NCBI GenBank assembly: GCA_958295775.1
Contig: CATQHC010000009.1
Span: 868,001 to 932,000, forward strand
Length of the DNA: 64,000 nt
Reading direction: 5' to 3'
Source: Chloroflexota bacterium
Lineage (GTDB): Bacteria > Chloroflexota > UBA11872 > VXOZ01
The notes beneath the pieces are model-generated. The model saw nothing but the letters and a program-made list of their open reading frames with translations, was not told the origin of the DNA and did no database searches. Of this stretch, positions 1-6,562 are shown piece after piece. The translations under genes and the position numbers were made by a program. Numbering within the stretch: position 1 is the stretch's first letter; each line of letters starts with the position of its first letter.

Positions 1-1
1 C

Positions 2-88
2 GATGCGCCTCACTCCCTCAACCCGTTTGGCATTTTCGGCGGCGACCCGGAAACGATGGTCAACAAGGCTGAGACCGCCGAGGCATGA
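2..88 (+). CDS. C-terminal end of an unidentified protein (partial)
   Basis: The reading frame is open from the left edge and ends at a TGA at 86-88. It supplies the last 28 residues of a protein that begins outside the window, including the stretch NPFGIFGGDPETM. Sequence after the stop shows no continuation. The fragment is too short to assign a family, and it is called coding only because the frame is open and its composition is protein-like. It points toward queF, which lies on the opposite strand, so the two would be convergent. Confidence 0.4.
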   Translation, partial: DAPHSLNPFGIFGGDPETMVNKAETAEA

Positions 89-145
89 TCGCGTGGTTTG
101 GTCGCAAAGGGCGGCGGGTACGCCAACGGAGAATTCCCTCGAAGA

Positions 146-682
146 CTAGCCTCCGCCAGAGTTCGCCGGCGGATACCCTACGGTCACTACCGTATGCAGG
201 CCGCCCCGCGGTGTGTAGTCCAGAGACACGGCCATGGAGCGGGGGTCGCAGGCTTGGACGAGATCATCCAGAATGCGGCTGGCCGCATGCTCCTGCACGA
301 TACCGACCTGCCGGAAGGTAAGTAAGTAGTACTTGAGCGACTTGAGCTCGATGCAGTGCGTGCCCGGCACGTAGGAAATGGTCAGGTCGCCGGTGTCCGG
401 TAGGCCCGTCCACGGGCAGACCGCCGTGAACTCATGCGTGTCTATCACAATCTCGGCAGGATTGTCGGCGTAATCATAGGGGAAGGCCAGTAGGCTCGCT
501 GCGTCGATAGCCTCAGGATCGGCGGCTTCCAGTTGCAGATCAAGCGCTGCGTAGCGATCCTTTATGTCATCGAGCGACTCAGGCACGGGCAGCTCCTTTT
601 CGCGGACTTCATCCGTAGAGCGAAGTGTTGGCTCACTCTCTATTGTAGTATCTCGCGAGGCGCTGCACTTATAGGCCGACAT
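146..682 (-). CDS. queF: NADPH-dependent 7-cyano-7-deazaguanine reductase (QueF)
   Basis: QueF reduces the nitrile preQ0 to the amine preQ1 in cytoplasmic queuosine synthesis. The C-terminal 110 residues carry the family hallmarks. FTAVCPWTG contains the cysteine that forms the thioimide with substrate, ELKSLKYY is the QueF signature, and RILDDLV and TPRGG follow in the expected order. This is the short, single-domain (unimodular) type. The frame stays open to 769, but the ATG at 682 gives about 178 residues and avoids a cysteine-rich N-terminus unlike the family. Even so, some 60 to 70 residues precede the conserved core, so the true start may be further in. No other queuosine gene is visible nearby. 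It is divergent from the amidohydrolase that starts near 785. Confidence 0.9.
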   Translation of the reverse strand: MSAYKCSASRDTTIESEPTLRSTDEVREKELPVPESLDDIKDRYAALDLQLEAADPEAIDAASLLAFPYDYADNPAEIVIDTHEFTAVCPWTGLPDTGDLTISYVPGTHCIELKSLKYYLLTFRQVGIVQEHAASRILDDLVQACDPRSMAVSLDYTPRGGLHTVVTVGYPPANSGGG

Positions 683-784
683 CTTCTCCGCGATGCAAGA
701 GTAGCATCTTCCGTCCGCAGGACTCCCAGTGTGCAGGTACCATGGACGCAAAGGACACGTTCGCGACAAGGCTGGTTATTCTCG

Positions 785-1555
785 TTGCCGCCAGGAATTA
801 TCGACGTTCACGTGCACTATCGGTCGGAGGCGCAGCTTAAGCAGGCGTTGCGCCAGGCCGCGCGGCTTGACATGGTGCTCTGTGTGAACACGATCAACTT
901 GGAGGGCACGACCTCGCCGCATTTTCCGTCGGCGGAATTCGTGGCCGCCTGCAATGACCGTACGGAGGCGGCGGCACGGGAGCACCCGCAGCGCGTGATA
1001 CCATTCTGGTATCTAAATCCGGCACATGGAGACGAAGCCTGCGCGGAGCTACGTCGAAGGGTCAAGCGCCACCCGGGCCCGCAAGGGGTCAAGCTCTGGA
1101 TGGCGGTGAAGGGGAACGACCCGCGCCTCGATCCCGTGCTTGACCTCTGCGCGGAGTACGGCCTGCCGGTGCTCCAGCACACCAATATCGAGACTGGCGG
1201 CACGCTTCCCACCGAAACGACGCCGCAGGAAATGCGGGGAATGGCCTTAAGACACCCAGATGTCACGTTTCTGTGGGGTCACGCCGGCAGCGACATCGAG
1301 TACGGCGTGAAGTGCGCCCTGGGTGTACAAAACGTGCTCATGGACATTGGCGGCAACGAGGCGACAAACGGCTACACCGAATCACTCGTCCGCTACCTGG
1401 GCGCGGAACGAGTGGTGTACGGCAGCGACGCCACGGGCAGGTCGTTCGCCTCGCAGTTGGCGAAGGTCTACGGCGCGGACATTACGGAAGACGAGCGCGA
1501 GAAGATTCTTTACGGCAATGCCGCGGCGCTCTTTGACCAACAACGCTATGATTAG
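785..1555 (+). CDS. Amidohydrolase-2 family metal-dependent hydrolase (tandem copy 1)
   Basis: This is a TIM-barrel hydrolase of the amidohydrolase-2 (ACMSD-like) family, about 256 residues. The N-terminus has the metal-binding HxH (IIDVHVHY). Later ligands appear as VLQHT, GHAGSD and the final aspartate in GSDATG. It aligns along its whole length with the gene at 2053-2829, for instance through VIPFWYLNP, QGVKLW and GGNEA, so the two are tandem duplicates. The frame is open upstream to 533, but that part runs antisense through queF. No ATG lies between there and the conserved core. A TTG at 785 with AAGG about 12 bases upstream, or a GTG near 729, are the candidate starts. Substrate is unknown; decarboxylase or lactonase activity is also possible in this family. 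Confidence 0.85.
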   Translation: MPPGIIDVHVHYRSEAQLKQALRQAARLDMVLCVNTINLEGTTSPHFPSAEFVAACNDRTEAAAREHPQRVIPFWYLNPAHGDEACAELRRRVKRHPGPQGVKLWMAVKGNDPRLDPVLDLCAEYGLPVLQHTNIETGGTLPTETTPQEMRGMALRHPDVTFLWGHAGSDIEYGVKCALGVQNVLMDIGGNEATNGYTESLVRYLGAERVVYGSDATGRSFASQLAKVYGADITEDEREKILYGNAAALFDQQRYD

Positions 1556-1638
1556 ATCGTGTGTCGCGGGAGTCTTGCCCTGGCAGCCGCGTAGTTTGTT
1601 GCCTCGTCCAAGATGTCGTAGATCCTTAGCGCAAAGAG

Positions 1639-1657
1639 GCGGGGGACAAGCCCCCGC
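1639..1657. repeat. GC-rich inverted repeat, GCGGGGG-type
   Basis: The perfect 7-base arms GCGGGGG and CCCCCGC flank ACAAG. A near-identical element, with one changed base in the right arm, lies at 1782-1802. The first copy follows the stop of the upstream amidohydrolase by about 80 bases and could act as a terminator. A U-run is lacking, so a dispersed REP-like element is the better reading. Confidence 0.55.
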
Positions 1658-1823
1658 GCTACGACAGGACTCGAAGAGATGGACAATACGCAACCGCGCT
1701 ATGGTCGATACCTTGTTCTATATAGGTCGTCATTCCCGCGGACGTGGGCATCCATCCCATCTGCGCAATGTAATTCAGCCCGGCGGGGGACAAGCCCCTG
1801 CGCTTGGATACATGGCGGCATCC

Positions 1824-1851
1824 GTAGGGGCGGTTCGCGAACCGCCCCTAC
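1824..1851. repeat. 28-base perfect palindrome, GTAGGGGC family (copy 1)
   Basis: The sequence begins GTAGGGGCGGTTCG and continues with its exact reverse complement, with no loop. A second palindrome of the same length and the same GTAGGGGC ends, but a different centre, lies at 6272-6299. Identical ends with variable centres point to a dispersed intergenic repeat family. Confidence 0.75.
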
Positions 1852-2052
1852 CATGCGGGGCCGCTGTTGTCTCGCTTAGTCCTTGACCTATATATCCTTC
1901 TACAGTACGCTTACAAGGCCGCTCGCAAACCACAAGCCGGGTAGCGGCGCCATGGCTGGGTTCTGCGCGATATGGCCGCTGGCCCTTTTGCATGCAGCCG
2001 TAATTCTCCGCGCAAGCCGCTGCTACGTGAGAATTACGCGAAAACAAATGCC

Positions 2053-2829
2053 ATGATCTACGATGCGCACGTGCACTTTCGCAGCGTGCCGATGATGCAG
2101 CGCGCGCTCGCGCAGGCGGAGCGCCTGGGCATGGTTCTGTGCACGAACAGCATCAATCTTGAGGGCAGCAGTTCCCCCAACTTCCCTTCACGCGAATTTG
2201 TAACTGCCTGCAACGACCGCACCTTGGGCCTCGCCCAGCAGCATCCGCAGCGCGTGATCCCTTTCTGGTACCTCAACCCGGTGCATGGGCAATACGCCTG
2301 CGATGAGTTGGAACGTCGCGTGAAAGGCTATCGCGGTCGGCAAGGGGTCAAGCTCTGGGAAGCGATCCGGGGCAACAGCCCGCAAGTAGACGGCATCATG
2401 CAGATTTGCGCGGAATATCGGCTGCCCGTGCTGCAGCACACGTTTAACGAGGTTACGGGCAACCTGCCCAGCGAGACCAGCGGCCCGGACATGCGCGAGA
2501 TGGCGCTGCGCCACCCGGACGTCACCTTCTTCTTCGGCCATGCCGCCGGTGACATCGAGGTCGGCGCCAAGTGCGCGCTCGGCCTCCCGAACGTTCTCAT
2601 GGACGTGGGCGGCAACGAGGCCGTCAACGGCTACACGGAAATTCTCGTCAAGCACGTCGGCGCCGCGCACGTCGTCTACGGCAGCGACGCTTCCGGCCGG
2701 TCGTTTACATCGCAACTTTCTAAGATTTGGGGCGCTGATCTCACTGCTGCGGAGCAAGAGCAGATTCTCTTTGCCAACGTGCAGCGCATCTTTGATCGGC
2801 AGCAGGAGCTGGACAGTGCTAGTATTTGA
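2053..2829 (+). CDS. Amidohydrolase-2 family metal-dependent hydrolase (tandem copy 2)
   Basis: The product is about 258 residues with the same fold as copy 1. The HxH is in YDAHVHF, followed by VLQHT, FGHAAGD and GSDASG, so all metal ligands expected for the family are kept. The ATG at 2053 places the HxH directly at the N-terminus, which is usual for these enzymes; the frame extends upstream but with non-homologous sequence. The overall likeness to copy 1 is high across the whole protein, while the region between HxH and the first conserved loop differs enough to allow different substrates. It is separated from copy 1 by about 500 bases of repeats, so the two are probably transcribed separately. 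Substrate is unknown. Confidence 0.88.
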   Translation: MIYDAHVHFRSVPMMQRALAQAERLGMVLCTNSINLEGSSSPNFPSREFVTACNDRTLGLAQQHPQRVIPFWYLNPVHGQYACDELERRVKGYRGRQGVKLWEAIRGNSPQVDGIMQICAEYRLPVLQHTFNEVTGNLPSETSGPDMREMALRHPDVTFFFGHAAGDIEVGAKCALGLPNVLMDVGGNEAVNGYTEILVKHVGAAHVVYGSDASGRSFTSQLSKIWGADLTAAEQEQILFANVQRIFDRQQELDSASI

Positions 2830-3147
2830 GGCGGAAGGCGGTTTGATGGACAAGAGACACCTTGACTGGGTGCCATGCAAGTGCCGGAAAGTAGCTTGCA
2901 GATCGGGTACTTGGGAGAGAAAGCGATATGCGCCAACCTGGGGTTAGGGAAGCGTGAAGCGTGCGGCCTACACGGATGGCGCCGGTTCACGCGGAGGATC
3001 AAGCGTAGTGCGCGACTCGTCACTTTGGCGAAAAGCCTACCCCAGACTTGATACGGGTCTGGAGTATGAGGCCAAGTCGAAGATGGATTTCCGCTTTCGC
3101 GAGAATGACGGAGAAGAGTCTCTCCATACTGATAGGATAACCACCGC
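2830..3147. other. Intergenic region with a degenerate dispersed repeat
   Basis: No gene is supported here. Around 3082-3114 lies a degenerate member of the GGATTCCCGC...GCGGGAATGAC repeat family (GATGGATTTCCGC then GCGAGAATGACGG). The rest shows only short unrelated open frames. A weak Shine-Dalgarno is present before the downstream start at 3148. Confidence 0.45.
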
Positions 3148-3981
3148 ATGCTAGACGCGAATGCCTTTCTCGGCGAGTGGCCGTTTCGCCGGTTGCCGTA
3201 CGCCCAGCCAGAAGACCGTCTGCGCAAGATGGACGCCCTCGGCATCGAGAAAGCCGTCGTCTCGCGGTTGGAGAATATCTTTTACAAAGACCTCTTGGTG
3301 GGCAACGAAGAGTTAAGCGCCATCGTGCAGCGGCATCCCGATCGTTTTATCCCGGCCTACACCATCAATCCGGGCTTCCCCGGCTGGGAACACGACCTGG
3401 AGATCTGCCTAAACGACTTCGGCATGCGGAATCTGCGCCTCCATCCGAACTACCATCAGTACAGCCGCTTGAAAGGCAACGTGCCGCGCATGGCCGAGGC
3501 ACGGGGATATCCCAATTACCAGCAGTACCACTTTCTCGACGACCAGGCGCAAGCACTGCTGGGCAAGGCCGAGGAGCATGACCTAGTGGTGCTGATCTCA
3601 ATTGGTGTGGAAGACCCCCGCTTTGCGCATTGGTTGATGAAAGTACCCTCGGTAACGACAATCGACGCGGCGGAAGCGGTCAATGGCTTTCCAGGTGTGC
3701 GCTTCCTGGTCTGTGGAGCGACCTTCTCCGAGGTGCGCAGCCTCTGGTCGACCGCCTATCACCAGGACAATCTCTACTTCGAGAACTCCCGGGTGCAGGG
3801 GCCCATCGGCGATGTGGACGACCTCTGCGCGCTCATGGGTCCGGACCGCCTGCTCTTCGGCTCGAATCTGCCGATAAACTACGCCGAATCGGCCAAGCTC
3901 AGCATCGAATATGCTGAGGTAGACGCTGACGTGAAGCAGGCGCTCTTTAGGGGTAATGCAGAGCGGTTGTTTGGCGTCTAG
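3148..3981 (+). CDS. Amidohydrolase-fold protein lacking the metal-binding HxH
   Basis: The 277-residue product has the length and overall pattern of an amidohydrolase-2 TIM barrel. It has an N-terminal MLDANAFLG, then HPDRFIPAYTINP, LRLHPNYHQY in the middle, and LLFGSNLP near the C-terminus. In active relatives the N-terminus reads DxHxH and the C-terminal motif GSDxP. Here the two histidines are absent and the aspartate is an asparagine, so two of the metal-binding elements are missing. It therefore looks like a diverged paralog that is metal-independent or non-catalytic. The frame is intact and the start is well placed, so decay is unlikely. It follows the tandem amidohydrolases on the same strand and may work in the same pathway. 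Confidence 0.75.
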   Translation: MLDANAFLGEWPFRRLPYAQPEDRLRKMDALGIEKAVVSRLENIFYKDLLVGNEELSAIVQRHPDRFIPAYTINPGFPGWEHDLEICLNDFGMRNLRLHPNYHQYSRLKGNVPRMAEARGYPNYQQYHFLDDQAQALLGKAEEHDLVVLISIGVEDPRFAHWLMKVPSVTTIDAAEAVNGFPGVRFLVCGATFSEVRSLWSTAYHQDNLYFENSRVQGPIGDVDDLCALMGPDRLLFGSNLPINYAESAKLSIEYAEVDADVKQALFRGNAERLFGV

Positions 3982-4119
3982 CTGTGCTGCCAGAGGCTGG
4001 CGAGTATACGACAGCAAGCCTTTGGGCAGACACCGCATGGGCAAAGTGATAGTCTGCGTCTTGCCGGCTCAACGACTGTCGAAAGGATCATTAGACGTTT
4101 CCCAGAAGGAGGACCAGCT

Positions 4120-4440
4120 ATGAGTTTCTTGCGCTCCTATGGCGGCTTGACCAACATTGCGTGGGTGAGCGCCCTTGTCTTTGTTGCCTCGATCACGGAC
4201 GCTTGGCTCACCGATAGCGAAGTGGCTGCCCGGATGGCTTACGGCCTGGCGGCAGTCGCCGCCGCGGTTGTAGTGGTGCTGATAGTCGCGCTGCGCAGGC
4301 TGAAGAGCCGGGCTGAGCGCAAGGTCACGGCGTCGGAGCCAATTCTCCTGACGGACATCCAGGTCCTAGCGAAGTCCAACTCAGGATTGCTGGAGGATGC
4401 CCTCGCCCTGCACGTCTCTCAGAAGGGCGAGGCGGACTAA
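4120..4440 (+). CDS. Small membrane protein of unknown function
   Basis: The 106-residue product has two hydrophobic stretches, around residues 12-30 (WVSALVFVASI) and 40-60 (LAAVAAAVVVVLIVAL). A basic segment RRLKSRAERK follows, then a soluble tail of about 40 residues. This suggests two membrane segments with the tail in the cytoplasm. A strong Shine-Dalgarno, AGGAGGA, lies nine bases before the ATG, which supports translation. No family was recognised. It sits alone between the defective amidohydrolase paralog and the solute-binding protein gene. Confidence 0.65.
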   Translation: MSFLRSYGGLTNIAWVSALVFVASITDAWLTDSEVAARMAYGLAAVAAAVVVVLIVALRRLKSRAERKVTASEPILLTDIQVLAKSNSGLLEDALALHVSQKGEAD

Positions 4441-4776
4441 CCGGTATGCTGCATTCGTTGGCCAGGTGAGAGCCGGCTTACGTTCCAGTTCTGACTTCGC
4501 TGCGCCGCCGCCCGTCTTGCCATCGCGCAAGAGTGGAGCTATTGGCGCAAGGGTGCAAACGATTAGAGTGTTGACGAACCCCATGGTGAGGCATATAGTA
4601 TGAACAAGTGCAGCGAAGGGTAACAAAAAAGGAGGTGCCAACCCGAAATCCGCTCACTGCTCCGCATGTCTCAAATTTGCTGAACGTCCCAGACAATGCG
4701 CACGCACCAGAAGGTGCGAAGTAGCGGGCTGGAGAAGTCAAAAATCGCAGTGGTGCAAACCAAGGAGATGCAACGG
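4441..4776. other. Intergenic leader of the solute-binding protein gene
   Basis: No gene was recognised. The notable content is a strong sigma-70-like promoter at 4571-4599, which would give a transcript leader of about 170 bases before the solute-binding protein start at 4777. No riboswitch-like fold was evident by eye. Confidence 0.5.
4571..4599 (+). promoter_or_regulatory. Sigma-70-type promoter TTGACG-17-TATAGT
   Basis: The -35 hexamer TTGACG at 4571-4576 and the -10 hexamer TATAGT at 4594-4599 are separated by exactly 17 bases. Each differs from consensus by one base. It faces the solute-binding protein gene at 4777. Confidence 0.6.
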
Positions 4777-6138
4777 ATGTCTACGACGAAACTGACTCGA
4801 CGCACGGTTCTCGGCGGCACACTCGGTGTTGCCGGCGTCGCATTGCTCGCCGCGTGCGGCACGGTGCAGACCGCAGCCCCGGCGGAGCAGCAGGAAGAAG
4901 TGGCCCCCAAGGAAGCCGCCCAAGAAGCGCCTGCCATGGAGCATACGCCCGTCTGGGCGGTGTGGATGGGCGATGAGACCAGCCAACTACGCTGGAACAC
5001 CGCCATGGAACTCTTCGGGGAAGAAAATCCCGAGGTCACGTGGAGGATCACCTGGGAGCACTGGAAGCGCAGCCTGCCGCCGTTGTTGGCGGCCGGTGAA
5101 GTGCCGGACATCGCGAATACGTCGTCAGCCCCCCACATTCTGGTCGACAACTGGCTGGATGCCGGCCCCATCATGTCGGCCGCCGGCATCAATCAGGCCG
5201 ACTACGCCGGGCGGCTCTTCGAGGCCGTTACCTGGCGCGGCAAGACCATGGGCGTTCCCACCGGCTCGAACACCACCGCGCTCTTCTATAGAGGCGACAT
5301 GTTCGATGAAGCCGGCCAGAATCCGCCGACGAACGACATGTCCTGGGAAGAGACCATCGCGGTTTCCGCCGACATCGCCGGCCGCCTGAACCAAGGCGAG
5401 GAGCGTGCGCGCTGGGGTATCTCTACCATGAGCTACGCCTGGAGTTACTACCCGCTCCTCTACGCGGGCATGTTGGATACCGACGGCAACGTCGTGGTGA
5501 ACCGCGACATCGCCGTGCACCTCGTGCAGTTGATCATGAAGGACTCGATTGAGAAGTTCCGCGCCGCCCCCACGCGGGAAGACCTTGCGGCCACGGAAGA
5601 CTATTACGGCACCGGGGTCTTCCCCACCGGTAAGGTGGCCATGGTACCGGGCGGCACGTTCATCTTGAAGCCGTTCCGCGAAGCCGACCCGTTCGCGTTC
5701 TCCACGGTGGAAGTGCCCTATACGGAAGTAACGGGTACCAGGGTGCGCGGCGCCTTCAACGGGCACGAGCAGATGAGCCTGCTGGCCGGCGGCGCGGAAA
5801 ACCCGGATGCGCAGGAGTTCGCAATCTGGACGATGGGGGAGAAGCACCAACGCTGGATGGGCGGCGAGGGCTGGTCGGTGCCAGCGCTGAATGCGGCGGC
5901 GGACACGTTCGCGCCGCCGGCGGACGATCCGCGGCCCGCCGACCAGAGCGCGTTCGTCAAGGCCATTAGCTACGCCACCAGCTACTTCGCGCACCCGGCC
6001 TCCAGCGCGATCGCCTCCGCGGGCACCGGCCCGCTCCGCGCCTTCGTGGAAGAAGGGGCGCTCACCGCCGAGGAGACCGTGGACCTGGCTATCGACCAGA
6101 TGCAAGCCGCGGTGGACGAATGGGAGGGCAACCAGTAG
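4777..6138 (+). CDS. Extracellular solute-binding lipoprotein of an ABC transporter (family 1)
   Basis: The 453-residue product begins with a twin-arginine-like n-region (LTRRTV), a hydrophobic core and a lipobox LLAAC, then an Ala/Glu/Pro-rich linker. This predicts export and lipid anchoring outside the membrane. The mature part has the layout of family 1 sugar-binding proteins, with an early WRITWEHW-type segment, a central GVPTGSNTTALFYRGD segment and a C-terminal helix-rich part. The ATG at 4777 is preferred to earlier in-frame ATGs because AAGGAG ends nine bases upstream and the Tat motif then follows at once. No permease or ATPase gene lies next to it, so it either pairs with a transporter elsewhere or is an orphan. 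Ligand is unknown; sugars or sugar acids are likely for the family. Confidence 0.9.
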   Translation: MSTTKLTRRTVLGGTLGVAGVALLAACGTVQTAAPAEQQEEVAPKEAAQEAPAMEHTPVWAVWMGDETSQLRWNTAMELFGEENPEVTWRITWEHWKRSLPPLLAAGEVPDIANTSSAPHILVDNWLDAGPIMSAAGINQADYAGRLFEAVTWRGKTMGVPTGSNTTALFYRGDMFDEAGQNPPTNDMSWEETIAVSADIAGRLNQGEERARWGISTMSYAWSYYPLLYAGMLDTDGNVVVNRDIAVHLVQLIMKDSIEKFRAAPTREDLAATEDYYGTGVFPTGKVAMVPGGTFILKPFREADPFAFSTVEVPYTEVTGTRVRGAFNGHEQMSLLAGGAENPDAQEFAIWTMGEKHQRWMGGEGWSVPALNAAADTFAPPADDPRPADQSAFVKAISYATSYFAHPASSAIASAGTGPLRAFVEEGALTAEETVDLAIDQMQAAVDEWEGNQ

Positions 6139-6228
6139 CCCGCACAAAGGCCTGACAAAGGAAACGCTTGCCTTGCGCGAGAACATGGCAAGTTGATGGC
6201 GTAGAGCACAAGCCAATGCGCTATCTGC

Positions 6229-6261
6229 TCCCTCTCCCCGCGGGAGAGGGCTAGGGTGAGG
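6229..6261. repeat. Dispersed CCCTCTCC...GGAGAGGG...AGGGTGAGG repeat (copy 1)
   Basis: The inverted arms CCCTCTCCC and GGGAGAGGG meet at CGCG and are followed by CTAGGGTGAGG. Related copies occur at 12051-12084 and, in the opposite orientation, at 38027-38064. All three are intergenic. Confidence 0.65.
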
Positions 6262-6271
6262 GCACAAATCC

Positions 6272-6299
6272 GTAGGGGCACGATATATCGTGCCCCTAC
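6272..6299. repeat. 28-base perfect palindrome, GTAGGGGC family (copy 2)
   Basis: GTAGGGGCACGATA is followed directly by its exact reverse complement. Length and outer eight bases match the palindrome at 1824-1851. It lies downstream of the solute-binding protein gene, so it could also form a terminator-like hairpin, but no U-run follows. Confidence 0.75.
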
Positions 6300-6465
6300 T
6301 GTTGTCTAGAGATCAAGGCGTCCCATTAGGGCAGTCACGTCTCATTCTTGCTGGATTTACGGTGTCTCTTCCTCAAAATACCGTTAGACGCGATTGCCTT
6401 GGGCGTCCCATTCGTCTCCACCGTATAGGCATCACGATCCACACATTTGTTCAACGCGTTTCTCG

Positions 6466-6494
6466 CCGACTGGGCCGCGCGCATACACTATAAT
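6466..6494 (+). promoter_or_regulatory. Probable promoter of the aldehyde dehydrogenase gene
   Basis: A perfect -10 box TATAAT lies at 6489-6494, about 70 bases before the start at 6563. The hexamer 17 bases upstream, CCGACT, keeps only the central GAC of the -35 consensus. The assignment therefore rests on the -10 box and its position. Confidence 0.4.
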
Positions 6495-6562
6495 GACACC
6501 AGCGAGACTCTGGCATAGATGAGCAATTCATGTGATGGCATAGGGCATTGAAGGAAAGACCA

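Larger units (their letters stand above)
1556..2052. other. Repeat-rich intergenic region between tandem amidohydrolases
   Basis: No convincing gene was seen here. The stretch holds several inverted repeats: a GC-rich hairpin at 1639-1657 (GCGGGGG, 5-base loop, CCCCCGC), a near-copy at 1782-1802, a 28-base perfect palindrome at 1824-1851, and an inverted copy of the TGGATTCCCGC-type repeat near 1727-1762. These look like dispersed intergenic repeat elements and may have arrived during or after the duplication of the flanking genes. Confidence 0.6.
6139..6562. other. Intergenic region with repeats and the mmsA promoter
   Basis: No gene is supported here. It contains a CCCTCTCCC...GGGAGAGGG(C/T)TAGGGTGAGG element at 6229-6261, the second 28-base palindrome at 6272-6299, and a TATAAT box at 6489-6494 ahead of the aldehyde dehydrogenase gene. 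Confidence 0.5.

Noticed and set aside
533-784. N-terminal extension of the first amidohydrolase to an ATG at 533
   Set aside because: It runs antisense through queF and has no likeness to the tandem paralog, whose conserved sequence starts at the HxH.
4696-4776. Longer start of the solute-binding protein at 4696
   Set aside because: The ATG at 4777 has AAGGAG at proper spacing and puts the Tat/lipobox signal at the N-terminus.
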